Shown here: positions 36,681-47,807 of the stretch, one piece after another | How the letters are laid out: each line of letters starts with the position of its first letter | Numbering within the stretch: the stretch's first letter is position 1 | Program-made: the position numbers and the translations under genes | Notes under the pieces: generated by a model | Told to the model about the DNA's origin: nothing | The model's input: only the letters and a program-made list of their open reading frames with translations | Databases searched by the model: none | NCBI GenBank assembly: GCA_947568835.1 | Contig: OX387609.1 | Location: 11,547,660-11,611,659, forward strand | Direction: 5' to 3' | DNA from: Protonemura montana | Lineage: Eukaryota > Arthropoda > Insecta > Plecoptera > Nemouridae | Length of the DNA: 64,000 bases

Positions 36681-37577
36681 GTCCATTCTCGTAACACCTA
36701 TTCTTGCAACACCTACAGCTACCTGCTTACCCTTTCTGACCGTCGGTCGACCGTCGGTCGACGGGCCCCCAACCTTCCGCGACGTCTACCGACTGGATTT
36801 CCTAGCATAAATTAAATCTCAAAATATTTTTCCTTGGATCACCTACAACCCCCGAGGCGGCTGAGCGAACGCAATGTGTGAACCTGCCCCCTGTGCAAGG
36901 ATGTTTGAATATCTCGGTGCGTTAAGCGGACATGGCTCCTCCAAATCGAGAGCGTCTTTTCCACAGGTGCCTCATGCACAAACCGTCACTATTAGGATGA
37001 TAAAATCGTTATTTAACTCAAATCCCGATGGTCACTCCGCAAACTGACCTTATCCTTGTTCGAAACGGTGCCAACATTTTGTGGGTTTGGGCGCACTCTC
37101 TCAGGAGCAAGCGTCCCTGATCGTGCGGGGGAGTGTCACATTTTTCCTTTCCTTGTCCTGGTTCTGAAGTAGAAATTTTGGCTTCATAACTCTTTACTTG
37201 ATATTATAATCGTTAAATCCCCCCCCCCCCCCCCACCCCCACCTCACAGTCCTTCTTAAGCACAATTAAAAAACGTAAATCGACGTCCGGCTTCGTGCAA
37301 AATTGCGGCTCACCTTGTTGAGGCTGTAGAGGAGCCATGTCCGCTCAACGCGCCGAGAAATTCAAACATCCTGGCACAGGGGGCAGGTTCACACCTTGCG
37401 TTCCCTCAGCCGCCTCGGGTGTTGTAAGAGATACAAGAAAAATATTTTGAGATTTAAAAAAATCCAGTCGGTAGACGTCGCGAAAGGTTGGGGGCCCGTC
37501 GACCGACGGTCGACCGACGGTCAGAAAGGGTAAGCAGGTAGCTGTAGGTGTTACAAGAATAGGTGTTGAGTTGTGAG
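36681..37577. mobile_element. Long-TIR fold-back transposon, about 900 bp
   Basis: Arms of about 250 bp are reverse complements: left AACACCTATTCTTGCAACACC from 36693 and right ending GAATAGGTGTT at 37567. Inside are GACCGTCGGTCGACCGTCGG in inverted copies and AATATTTTTCTTG/CCTTGG pieces. A C-run lies near 37219-37242. TTTGTTG lies on both sides (about 36674-36680 and 37578-37584), and the 3' DNA of copies 1-3 shows the uninterrupted site (TTTTGTTGAGTTCCTGG), which proves a clean insertion. No coding capacity. Confidence 0.88.
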
Positions 37578-37705
37578 TTTGTTGAGTTCCTGGTCGAGTT
37601 CACGAATCATGTGCAAGGAAAGTGATTATATTATGAAGTCTACAAGAAAGAGCTGGCCAATCATTTGTTCCTTACATTAAAAATTTGCACAGACCTTTAC
37701 CGAAG

Positions 37706-37850
37706 ATTTCAAGTAACCTGGATAGCGGTTGTCGGAGAGTTACTTCGAAGACAAGGCCGCCATCTTGAAAGTCCCTAGTTCTGAGTTTTCAAAGGGTCCT
37801 TGCTAGTTTGTGTGTTTTTATCTGTGGTTTTCGTAGTTTTTATCATTTTT
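37706..37850. repeat. Dispersed repeat copy
   Basis: Contains AACCTGGATAGCGGTTGTCG and CCATCTTGAAAGTCCCTAG. Related to 31560-31870 and, reversed, 44690-44850. Confidence 0.6.
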
Positions 37851-37924
37851 ACTATGAATACTGACATCATAGGGACACCCATTATTTTTCTAAAATTTAC
37901 AATTTTTGGATAAGAGGTTTATTT

Positions 37925-38030
37925 TAGGTTAGGCATGGTTAGGTTAGGTTAGGTATGGTTAGGTTAGGTTAGGTTATGTTAGGTTTGGTTAGGTTAGGTT
38001 AGGTTAGGTTAGGCTAGGATAGGTGTTTTG
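37925..38030. repeat. Degenerate AGGTT (TTAGG-type) array
   Basis: About 20 units of the AGGTT pentamer, interrupted by variants such as AGGTATGGTT. The pentamer matches the ancestral insect telomere repeat TTAGG, but ordinary sequence lies on both sides. Confidence 0.8.
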
Positions 38031-38262
38031 TATATCTGTATAGTACATTTGTTTGGTGTTATTAATTTTTCATCAATTGATGTGAACTTTTTAAAATAAA
38101 AAATAAAAAAAGATGTTTATAAAATATATAAAAAATAAATATATATAATAATTATTATAAATAATAAAATAAAAAAAAAAAATTGAATCTTTTTATTAAT
38201 ATAATCTTTAATTTTTAGAAGTTTCAACATAGAAGTTTTTTTTGTTAGTGATTAGCAGGGGT

Positions 38263-38329
38263 GAGGTAAGGTTAGGTTAGGTTAGGTTAGGTTAGGTTAG
38301 GTTAGGTTAGGTTAGGTTAGGTTAGGTTG
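38263..38329. repeat. Perfect AGGTT (TTAGG-type) array
   Basis: About 12 uninterrupted AGGTT units, 235 bp after the degenerate array. Between the arrays is very AT-rich DNA. Confidence 0.85.
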
Positions 38330-38870
38330 TGAGTATGCCAGTTGAGATTATCCGTGTGGAAGGTTCAATTGGTCAATAATCAATTATCAATTAAAGATTT
38401 TTAAAACTTAGCTTATAAAACAAAACAAAAATTGTAAAATGTTTGAAAAAATGTTGAATTAAAAACAAAATTGCAAATTTTAATATCTGTTATTGTTAAT
38501 TTTTTTAATACGCTTGGATATCAATAAAATATTACATTTTATTTGTATTTATTTTGTATTATTAGCCTATTTTATGCTATTTTTAATAACCGATCTAAAT
38601 ACCGTACCAAGTCTTAGTGCTAATGTGAAGTTGTCTTCGCTTAAAATAACCGCCAAATTACATCGTTACCTTCAACGGAGGATGTAGTTAGGCATGAAAA
38701 ATCTAAAAATTAAGAACATTTTTGGAGATTAGGAGATCTCAAAAAATAATTCAGTTGATCAAAGTTTTTCGAAGTTTTTCGAAGTTTTAGAGGCGTGACT
38801 AGACTAAACTAGATATAGAACAATCAATTTCCCACACAACGTTCTCAACACCTTCCTCTACGCGACTTAA

Positions 38871-39195
38871 GTGCTGTTTTCCACGGGACTGAAACTCAAC
38901 AAGCTGCATGCAATGTCTACTGCGACCTCGGCGCAGCCTAACACCAAACAACAGATCGGTTTCCAAACTTATCAAACCGGGGAATCTCCCATTCAATCAA
39001 TCACTCGCAATAAAATCAAAGACAATCGCAACATTTCCACTTCCTCTCTTACACAGATCAATCGTTAGCAACATTTCCCTGTTTTCAGCGCCTGCTCCTG
39101 GTATAAAAGCTCTGGGTTCCCACTTGCTGTCAATCATACTCCTGTAAGGAACGAACCTGCTGACAGAAACCATCGACAGAAATCCACCGACCAAC
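38871..39195 (+). promoter_or_regulatory. Conserved promoter block of OBP-like copy 5
   Basis: Shares the last ~250 bp of the array promoter; the distal part differs. TATAAAA at 39102-39108, 94 bp before the ATG. Confidence 0.72.
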
Positions 39196-41758
39196 ATGAA
39201 GTTCTGTGCTGTATTTGTCTTCACCGTCGTCCTCCTGGCTGGCAAAGTAAGCTTTCACTTTTATTTGCTTCTTCAGAGGGTTAAAATTAAGTGGTAATAA
39301 TTATCAGCAGTGTCGAAGGTTCAATGGGGATTCCACGGATCAGCAGCTCACATTGGATAGGAAGGTTCAAAAGTTATCCAGTCATTGAATTCTTAAGAGT
39401 GTTTTAAATTTTACTTTAAGAAGTTCTTGATATCATTTTGGATTGATCTTATTAGGTTGGTGTATAAATTGAATTTCTCGAAATTTTCGGCGATTTTTTT
39501 CGGTAACGTCATTTTCAGTGCAATGTGTGAGTGATAGCAAGAATTATTGAAAATTTTGTACACATGCTATCTTATCAAGGATGAAGTAGCCACATATCAA
39601 TGTTATTGCCTCCAATGTTTGGAGGAGTACGTTTATATGCTGATTCCCTCTTTCTATTCCAGTGCCGAGCTGCGAGCGATAAGAGAGAGTCTCTTTTCAG
39701 CGAAGCCATGCGGCACATGAGCGATTGTTCCGAGAAGGTAGAGATCAACATGGGTAGGTAGCAGTCTTGGAATAGGGAACCACAGTCCATAATACACTCG
39801 GTACCTTCCTAAAAGCGACGGCAATGGAGTCAAAGGACTCAAAAACCCAAAAGATTCTTTAACATAAATTTGTCTATACATTTTTTCTTTGGAGCATTTG
39901 TAAACCAAAATTCTGCTCACTATAGTTATATTTTCACACTATTAAACTTTTTTCAGGCAAAGTTTGGTAGTCAATTAAAGATTCCTTTGCAGACAGAATC
40001 TTCCTAGTATATCGTCTGAGCAAAGACCACGGGGTCCAGATATTTTTCAAACGGTTTTTTCAATCGTTATTCCAGGCGTTTGCAGTACCATGCTGGAGGA
40101 CGACGTAGACCGCAATGACGCCAAATACGACAACTGCAAGGTTCGTAACCACTCTTGTCTGAAACAAGTCGTTAACGCATGGTTAGAGGCTAACAGCACG
40201 TTTAATTAAAATAATTTCACTTATTACTTGCACCGTCCTAAATTCCACTTCAGGACACTTTTTTTACAAGTAAATTAAAAAAATTCAGTATTTAGCTTGG
40301 AATTTAAATGTTGTACGAATTGTCCAATCAAATACTTGCCTTCAATTAACTACAGGAAATGGTAACTTTTTATATTTGAACTTGAGTTTCTCACTCTTCT
40401 GTCTCGCACTGTTACAAGAGAGAAATCTTGTTCCAGGCAATGGGGGTCTGCGTAAGCGAAGGCTTCGGCACGGTAAGTTATTGTTAAATTACTGTTTTTG
40501 TAATTCATTAATCATACATTTGCAATACCAATCCCCACTTAAACCTAATTAGAGATACTTGAAAATTTAGAGTGTTTAGTCAAAATCAATTTCAATCAAT
40601 CAAAATCAAAATCAATATCAAATCAACGTTTATATACCAATAAAAATGGCCGATCACGCATTCTTTTGCAGCATAGTCGCCCATTTTTACTGACCATTTT
40701 TAATAAACAACGTTTTCCAGATGGTCGGCAACGCGTACGACTTTGCCAAGATGGAGGAGCACAAGAAGCGAATCACCAGCGACGAGTACAAAGCAGAGGC
40801 TGACAAAGTCCTCACCGAATGCAAGGGTAAGAAAGACGGATGTTCTTAGGGTCTCCACGAAACAAGGGAAAGATAATCAATCCCATCTAAGAAGATACTC
40901 TTTGTCTAAAGCCTCTTGAGCTATTTTTGCCACAGAGTTAGTGAAAGCAAAGTATGCTTGGAGATGGAAGCGAATTTTACCATCAGTATAAAAACTGACA
41001 GTTGTCCTGGTGATGTCCCGTTTACCGACTTTGTCCCTTTTTTCCAGACACTCCCGTGGGCAAAGATCAGAACGAGTCTTTGATCAACATGGCGACCTGC
41101 GCACTGACGGCATCTCCCAAGGTAAACGAAGTCAAGATGCCAGTCACATGCAATTGTGTAATTGGTTGTGATTTTAAAATTGCAAGCTTATATATTGGAT
41201 TGCATTCTCCGCTAACGTATAAGAGGGGTCGTGATTTAGACAAATAAAGGTGGGTTCGAACGGAGATGCAATCGAGTTTTATGAGGGTGGACGTAAGGGT
41301 TAGAAAATTGAGAGTTGGCAGTTGAGATATTTTATTACTAGGAATACCAAAAACTCCTCACAAATTGGTGCCCAGCCTGGAACTCGAACCCAGACCTCCA
41401 CCTGACGTGGGTGTAGCTTTCCCACGCACTAAAATCGTCCCAGAATTAGCTTAATTGGTTAGAGCTGGTGGAGATCGCAGTTCGAGTCCCTATTTGGACA
41501 CCAATTTTTGAGAGGTTATCAGTGCTGCTAATATTAAATACTCTGTCCATTACAATTATTAGCAATTTAATTAAATTTCCCACGCACTTATGTGACTACA
41601 GTCTCAAGATTTGTTAAGATCAAAGTTGCGAGTTTTCTCGATTTAAACATTGCTGGTCTCCGATTTGAAGGCGGTACCGGCCTTTAATTGTGTTTTTGTT
41701 TCTTAAGTTCAAGGAAATCGTCAAGACAATGGCGCAATCCTTCAGCAGCTCTGACTAA
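39196..41758 (+). CDS. OBP-like secreted protein, array copy 5
   Basis: Seven coding exons: 39196-39246, 39663-39753, 40076-40140, 40437-40472, 40721-40826, 41048-41121 and 41708-41758, giving 157 residues. Signal peptide MKFCAVFVFTVVLLAGK. Exon 2 (CRAASDKRESLFSEAMRH) and exon 5 (KRITSDEYKAEADKVL) closely match copy 1, and intron 6 shares with copy 1 a block with tRNA-like pieces, so copies 1 and 5 are sisters flanking the 2-4 group. Seven mature cysteines; C5 is replaced (NESLINMATC). Exon 4 is the most divergent (AMGVCVSEGFGT): the usual Arg is Gly and the Ile is Thr. No clean AATAAA near the end. Confidence 0.87.
41350..41560. repeat. tRNA-derived SINE pair, head to head
   Basis: GGAACTCGAACCCAG near 41370 is a reversed B-box. 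AATTAGCTTAATTGGTTAGA (41445) and CAGTTCGAGTCCC (41477) are forward A- and B-boxes at tRNA-like spacing. A relative lies at 48363-48480. Too divergent to fold into a real tRNA. Confidence 0.6.
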
Positions 41759-41879
41759 CTCATGAAATCGCGATTTGTTGAAGATATTTCTGAAAGTTTC
41801 TTGAAACATAGAATCTCGTGTTGTGGGATGGAATTCCTGTGGTTAAAATGTGTATATTCCTTTTATTTTGTTTGTTTTG

Positions 41880-43292
41880 TTGAGTTCCTGGTCGAGTTCA
41901 CGAACCATGTGCAAGGAAAGTGATTTTCTTTGAAAACCACAAGAGAACTGGCCAATCATTTGTTCCTTTTTTCAAAAATGCACCGTCCTTAATTTACAAA
42001 CACCCTCAAAATAAATAAATACAAAATTTGCCTATTTCATCTAATCAAAAATGTAATAAGAAGCCAATAAAGAAGTTAATACGCTTATCTGAAAGTTTTT
42101 TTTTAACCTTTTTCTTCAATAACGCAAGTTTTTACATATATTCCAGCATAGCGCATATTGCTACAACTTGATCAGTCCAACTTTCATGGGTTGTCCGTGG
42201 CTAAAATTCAACATCTTCATTTTAGAATTGTGTCTTTTAGTTTATTAAATCTCCGGAAAGTTTCACTGCGGGCTTCACATCGGTTTTTCAGTTACAAATG
42301 ATTTCTTCTCCGTTGATCTAAGCGGCCATTGCGTGCGCTGGCAAGACCGCACTGTAACGCAGACAAATTTGTATCTCAGAGAGTTTTGTGAACGTACTCT
42401 TCAAGCTTTCTGGAGAACTTTATCTAATTTACTAGACACAATTATAAGCAATAAAACTACAGAAGAATACATAGAAATTATAAACATGGGCTACTCCTGC
42501 AAATAAGACCGGTCACGGGATAGCAGTATGGGATTCGCTTGCATATTACGCAATCGAGATAAAAAAATTTGTGCAAAAACCGATGTGAATCTTTACCATT
42601 TTACGACTACACCGGCCTTCACCGGATTCCTCTTCTTCCTTGTAGGTCAGACTAGATTCACCATAACCCACTTCATTTTTTTCAAGACACGTTGCCAAAA
42701 CATTGCGTCGTTAAACAGCACGAATCAGACAAGCGAGATGAGGATCAAAAATCCAACATAGCCACAAAACAAAAGGTAAAAGCACGGAATGAAAATGAAA
42801 TATTTTTTATGAGAGTCTGCAACCGTCGCATTGCGTGTGAGTTTGTTGTTCCTGTTTGTTCGAGTTTCATCTTCGACCTCGTGAGGCTTTCAGCAAAATC
42901 TTTTGTGAAGTTTCCTATCTATAATTCATATTTCCTATAAAACTAATCTAAACCAACCTTTCTAATCTAAACCTAGCTAATCAAGATTTAGCAATTCCAA
43001 CCGATTTTGCCTTCAAGCAAACGAACAAAGCCACCGTTTCCAGCTTATCTCCACATCTGCAAAAACCTTGGCGAGTAAAACACCGGGGAAATTCTTTCAA
43101 AACAATTTCCATGGAAAATCGATCGCTTTTCATGAAAGTACACTTCCTGTTTTTTTGTTTTCCAGAGGACAAATGAAAGTGCCAATGAAAGCGTCGCCTT
43201 GACAACTGCATCACCGCAAGAGCATCTGAATGCAGTTTTGCACTCGTAAAACTGCAGTTGCATTCTGCGCCAAGCTAAAACCGCGCTTGACG
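41880..43292. other. Intergenic DNA between copy 5 and OBP6
   Basis: No gene recognised. Just upstream of the OBP6 ATG is a 9-bp-stem hairpin, TGCAGTTTT (43231-43239) pairing with AAAACTGCA (43248-43256). Confidence 0.4.
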
Positions 43293-46200
43293 ATGTGGGA
43301 TCGTGAAAGCCGTTGTTTCGTCTTCGCTGTGTTTGTCTTCGCTTCGTGCTTGTTTCCAGCCAAGGTAAAGTTAAATGCATCTACCAACATTTTGATTATT
43401 ATTTTGATTATTTATTAATAAAAAACAGATGCAAGTCTACGAGTGTGGACTTGCTACAGGGACATTACTTACATAAAACGACATAAAAAATAAAAAACAT
43501 TGAACATTTAACATGGAAACATTAACGATTAAAAACATGGCTATTTACAAACAGAAGCTTAACGTCTAGTTGCACCTTCAACTAAATAAAGCATAGCAAC
43601 TTATCTACTCTATGACTGTTAGTTTGAATCTACTGGTCATTTTTCAAAAAAATGCCGCAAAATGATCCCAATTAAACAAAACATTTTGGGCTTTTTTTTT
43701 AGAAAAATCTCTAAAAATATCAACTTAAATCGTTAATAAATAAATATTTGAAATTAAAAAAAAAAATAAAAATCGTGCCTTGAAAGGTATTTTACTTGAT
43801 TTGGTTTTATTTTTAGGAAACCAAAATCTTAAATCCAAATGTTTTTTTTCCAGTGCAACCCCAATGAAGGTGTCAAGTCTTTCAAAGAACTGCTGTCGAG
43901 ATTCTCCGAGGAATGCAAAGCCAAAACCAAGAGCGACTACGGTACAAATCTTACACGCTTATCCCGTTATTGATTTTTCCGAAAAACCTTTGCATTTTCT
44001 CAAGTGTGAAGCCAGCTGATCTCAAATAACCTGGATAGAGCATAGGATCCAGTCAGCTGATCTCAAATAACCTGGATAGAGCATAGGATTCAGCCAGCTG
44101 ATCTCAAATATCCTGGATAGAGCATAGGATCCAGTCAGCTGATCTCAAATAACCTGGATAGAGCATGGGATCCAGTCAGCTGATCTCAAATAACCTGGAT
44201 AGAGCATAGGATCCAGTCAGCTGATCTCAAATGACCTGAGCAGAGCATAGGATCCAGCCAGCTGATCTCAAATAACCTGGATAAAGCATAGGATCCAGCC
44301 AGCTGATCTCAAATGACCTGGATAGAGCATAGGATCCAGCCAGCTGATCTCAAATGACCTGAACAGAGCATAGGATCCAGCCAGCTGATCTCAAATAGCC
44401 TGGATAGAGGATAGGATCCAGCTAGCTGATCTCAAATAGCCTGGATAGAGGATAGAATCCAGCCAGCTTATCTCAAATAACCTGGATAGAGCATAGGATC
44501 CAGCCAGCTGATCAAAATCGAAGTCAGGAAATCCATTGTTGAGAACCGGTGTTTCCAACACGTCAAACCGTTCGGTGGTGTCCATATGATTTCAACGCCA
44601 ATTTTAGAGTTTTTTTAAACATATTTTAAACCAATTTTGACCATGAAATGGTGAACCATGACCACCATGACCATTTCACCATAACCATGGTGAAATTGCA
44701 AAAACCACGAAAACTACTGGTTATAAACTTAAAATATCACGGGCTCTTCGAGAGAACCGAAAATCAGGGACTCTCAAGATGGCGGCTTTGGCTTCAAACT
44801 CTCTCCATGGCAACCGCTATCCAGGTTATTTGAGATCAGTGGTAGGTAGTACTATGACAACTTTTACTGAGTATCTGCGTGCATTGCAGCGGCTACCATG
44901 GACATGTTTTACAACGGCAAGGAGTACAATCCGGGGAAATGCTTCGTTGGATGCGTCATGGAGAAGTTTGGCTTGGTAAGATAAATGTCCACGGTCTAAG
45001 GGCGGGGTTACTTGAAAACTCACTGACTTACACCAAGCAAATACAAACTACCCGAATAAATCTTGGGTTTATATCAGCAAATTATTAGTTATTATTTGAT
45101 ATAGATATAAAATGTACCCATATATATATATATATATATTTATATGTATGGATATTTAAATCGATTTAAATCGATTTTATTTTTCATCCATTTATTACTA
45201 CAGGTAGAAAATATTTAATTTAAGGCAGTCACTTGATTATGCCAAACCATTTTTCGTCTTCTTCATGCTCTTCTTCATTCACCAACTTCTCCCATATCTC
45301 CTTATCTAGCCGGCTTCCTTTCTCTTCTACCTCATTTCATTTCCCAGGTATCTTTCCTCCACATCTGCTTGTACTTTTTGTATCCATCTTTCTCTTGGGC
45401 TTCCTCTTTCCCTTCTCTCATAATCCAAGCTTAAATCTTGCTAAATATTCTTTATATATAAATCATTATTAAATTTATTAAATTAAGGGTTGAACCAGGG
45501 TGTTCATTTTTTTAAACGGCATTTCGGTCTCGACAGCTAAATTTCATTTCATATTGTTAAATATTTAATTTTTGTTATCTATTTGCCGTGTCCCGCTATA
45601 GTGAAATTATTCTCTTGGTGCTGTCTTAGGGAAAGATTCTGACTTTGGAACTTCATAAGACTTAAAAAATAAATAAAAGAACAAATTTATTACCTTGTAT
45701 AATGATTTGCATGATGGATTCTCTTATGTTGCTAGTTAATTCGTTAAGTCACTTCTTTTTGCTCGAAACATCATGAAAGTCCTGCGCTTGTTTCTGGTAT
45801 CTGCAGATGAACAAGAAAGGTGAAATACTCGAAAAGAAAATCAGGGAATCCATCAAAGAGATCCCTAACGAGCACGCCAAGGCCATCGCAGGAGAGTACC
45901 TGGAAGAATGTCTTCAGAAAGGTGGGCCGGGTTGAAAAGAAATCGACCAAGTTTACCCGATTCACGTGAAAAGACCTTTCAACTATAGATATTTACAACG
46001 TGACATTGTAAAGTAGCTTTAAACGCTGCAACTATTACCAAGTCCTATGTAAAATGAGAAAATAACCGTCACATTTTGTAAACTTTCGGTTTTAAACATT
46101 AAATCTTACAGCAGCTAAATTCCTCCCACAATTTAAAAATCAAGTCATTTTTGCTTAATGCTTAAGCTGTATGACCGCACCCAAAATGTACAAGAATAGC

Positions 46201-46480
46201 TAAACAAAAAACCATCTTACATTGCATAGTAAGTAATTTTTAAAGTCCTGTTCCTCTGTTACCATCTCTGTTCCAGCTCGAGACAGGAACCAGTGCAAGA
46301 AGGCCTTCCAGTTTGCAGATTGCTTCGTCCAGCACTCGCGAAAAGTAATTGCATTTGTACAGTTGCATGATGCACTCGCCACGTCACGTAATTGCATGTA
46401 CAGAGACGTCTTGGAAAACAGATGCTGATTGTCACACCATGTTTTTGTTGCAGAAGAAAGGCGACTCAGTGAGGCAGTGA
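43293..46480 (+). CDS. Odorant-binding protein (OBP6), canonical with one extra Cys
   Basis: Six coding exons: 43293-43364, 43854-43941, 44890-44975, 45807-45921, 46277-46344 and 46454-46480, giving 151 residues. Exon 1 is a signal peptide (CFVFAVFVFASCLFPA core). The mature chain fits insect PBP/GOBP: C1 in FSEEC, C2-x3-C3 (KCFVGC) followed by VMEKFGLM, C4 in YLEEC, and C5-x8-C6 (CKKAFQFADC). A seventh Cys directly follows the signal peptide (KCNPNEG), at the same place as in the five array genes. Intron phases 0-1-0-1-0 match OBP7. The likely role is an extracellular carrier of hydrophobic ligands. Intron 2 holds a 41-bp satellite. AATAAA is at 46640-46645. It is convergent with the Gly-rich gene. 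Confidence 0.93.
44013..44515. repeat. 41-bp satellite, about 12 copies
   Basis: The unit CAGCTGATCTCAAATAACCT plus GGATAGAGCATAGGATCCAG repeats every 41 bp (starts 44013, 44054 and so on) within intron 2 of OBP6. The first half equals the edge of the dispersed repeat seen reversed at 44812-44845, so the satellite probably grew from it. Confidence 0.92.
44534..44850 (-). repeat. 5S-SINE head fragment and dispersed repeat
   Basis: GAGAACCGGTGTTTCCAACA at 44534 is a reversed 5S-SINE head. From about 44690 to 44850 is a reversed dispersed repeat (CTCAAGATGGCGGCTTTGG, CCATGGCAACCGCTATCCAG). It fills the rest of intron 2 of OBP6 up to the next exon. Confidence 0.65.
45119..45180. repeat. TA microsatellite and ATCGATTTAA repeats
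   Basis: TATATA run followed by TTTAAATCGATTTAAATCG in intron 3 of OBP6. Confidence 0.8.
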
Positions 46481-46866
46481 ATCGCGGCCGGGTTCAGTTC
46501 ACAGGGCGAGGGAATATAGGTTTTGTTGGAAGCAGAAACTTGGTCAAAATTGATTTATTTGTCAATTTCTTACAAAAATAGCACGTGGTACCAGAAAAAA
46601 AAAAAAAAAAAAACACAAGCAACGAAATTATGTGGCGAAAATAAATTCCCAGCATTCCAGTGATAAAAGTGGCAATGTTTACAACAATTTCATTACAGGC
46701 AGTAAAATTTTGATTTTGCTCTTTGATAATTTGGAACAAATCAAACAGTTTCTCGCGGAATATACCATCACAACGTGTAAAATGCACATTTTCACAGCAA
46801 GGGAAAATGTCTCAATTTAAAACATTTACTCAAATTTAAACAACGTTTTGAAAACAAGTCAAATTT

Positions 46867-46876
46867 TTTATTTATT
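46867..46876 (-). terminator. polyA signals of Gly-rich gene 1
   Basis: Overlapping AATAAA hexamers on the - strand begin 8 bp beyond the stop codon. Confidence 0.55.
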
Positions 46877-46883
46877 TCATATA

Positions 46884-47807
46884 CTACCCTCTGTATCCAC
46901 CCCTTCCACCTCCTCCCCTGCCACCCCCATAACCACCCCTTCCACCACCCCCATACCCTCCTCCGCCCCCATACCCACCTCTCCTGTACCCCCCTCCATA
47001 CCCCCCTCCATATCCCCCTCCACCTCCATACCCCCCTCTTCTGTACCCACCTCCGTACCCACCCCCGTATCCACCCCCATATCCGCCACCATAACTACCA
47101 TACCTCCTACCATACCCACCCCTATAGCCACCGCCATAGCCCCCGCCATAGCCTCCGCCATAGCCTCCGCCATAGCCCCCGCCATAGCCTCCACCATAGC
47201 CTCCGCCATAGCCCCCATAATATCCACCCCCATTGCCATAACCACCCCCGTAGTAGCCGGGGTATGATGAGAAGTAGATTGTCTCATCTGTGGCGAGGTC
47301 GTCCTTGGTTTCGTCCTGGGAGACTGATGACTCGAGGGTCTCTGAAGGCTGAGCCTGTAGGGAGGCTTCGTTGCTGTCCGTCAAGACTTCGGGAGTCACC
47401 GAGACCAGGGTGAACAGGGTGACGGTCCAGAAAATCGCCTGGGAAATTAAGAACCGTTGAACATCTTTGTGCATTTCGGGTAAAAGTCTTCGGGTCAAAT
47501 ACTTGAGTGCAGAAGATTTACGAGTGAATTGCCTGAGGAACCAATCGGTTTTTTCACAAAAAGAAAAATAGCTTTCAGGGATATGAAAGTCTTAAAAAGG
47601 GAGTTTTCTCTGCTTTGTTCAGATTTTAGTTAATTTTTGGGGGTAGATTTAAGTCGTGCTATTGACCTAGGAAGGGTACACAAATATTTTGCTTCAAAAT
47701 ATGGGCGTGAAACTCTCAAAATTTACATTTTATATACATTTTATACTGGTCCATACATAGGGGATGGAAATGATATCCAGTAAATTACTCACCCATTTTG
47801 GCGACAT
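46884..47807 (-). CDS. Secreted glycine/tyrosine-rich protein 1
   Basis: Two coding exons on the - strand, 47793-47807 and 46884-47438, giving 189 residues. Exon 1 encodes only MSPKW and ends at a GTGAGT donor. Exon 2 continues the signal peptide (AIFWTVTLFTLVSVTP). A Ser/Glu/Asp-rich spacer of about 40 residues follows, then about 110 residues of GYGGGYGG-type repeats with some Arg (GGYRRGGYGG) and an end rich in GRGG. Proteins of this composition include insect cuticular, silk-like and some antimicrobial peptides. Sequence alone does not decide between them. The repetitive part is prone to length change. Convergent with OBP6. The - strand model is preferred over the antisense Pro/Thr/Ser frame because it has a signal peptide and splice sites. 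Confidence 0.85.

Noticed and set aside
37925-38329. Telomere or chromosome end
   Set aside because: Genes and unique DNA continue on both sides; the arrays are short and interstitial.
42528-42940. Open frames of 77-82 codons
   Set aside because: No homology, biased composition or splice structure; typical of random frames.
46848-47267. Pro/Thr/Ser-rich + strand frame
   Set aside because: It is the antisense of the Gly-rich exon, which has a signal peptide, splice acceptor and polyA signal on the - strand.
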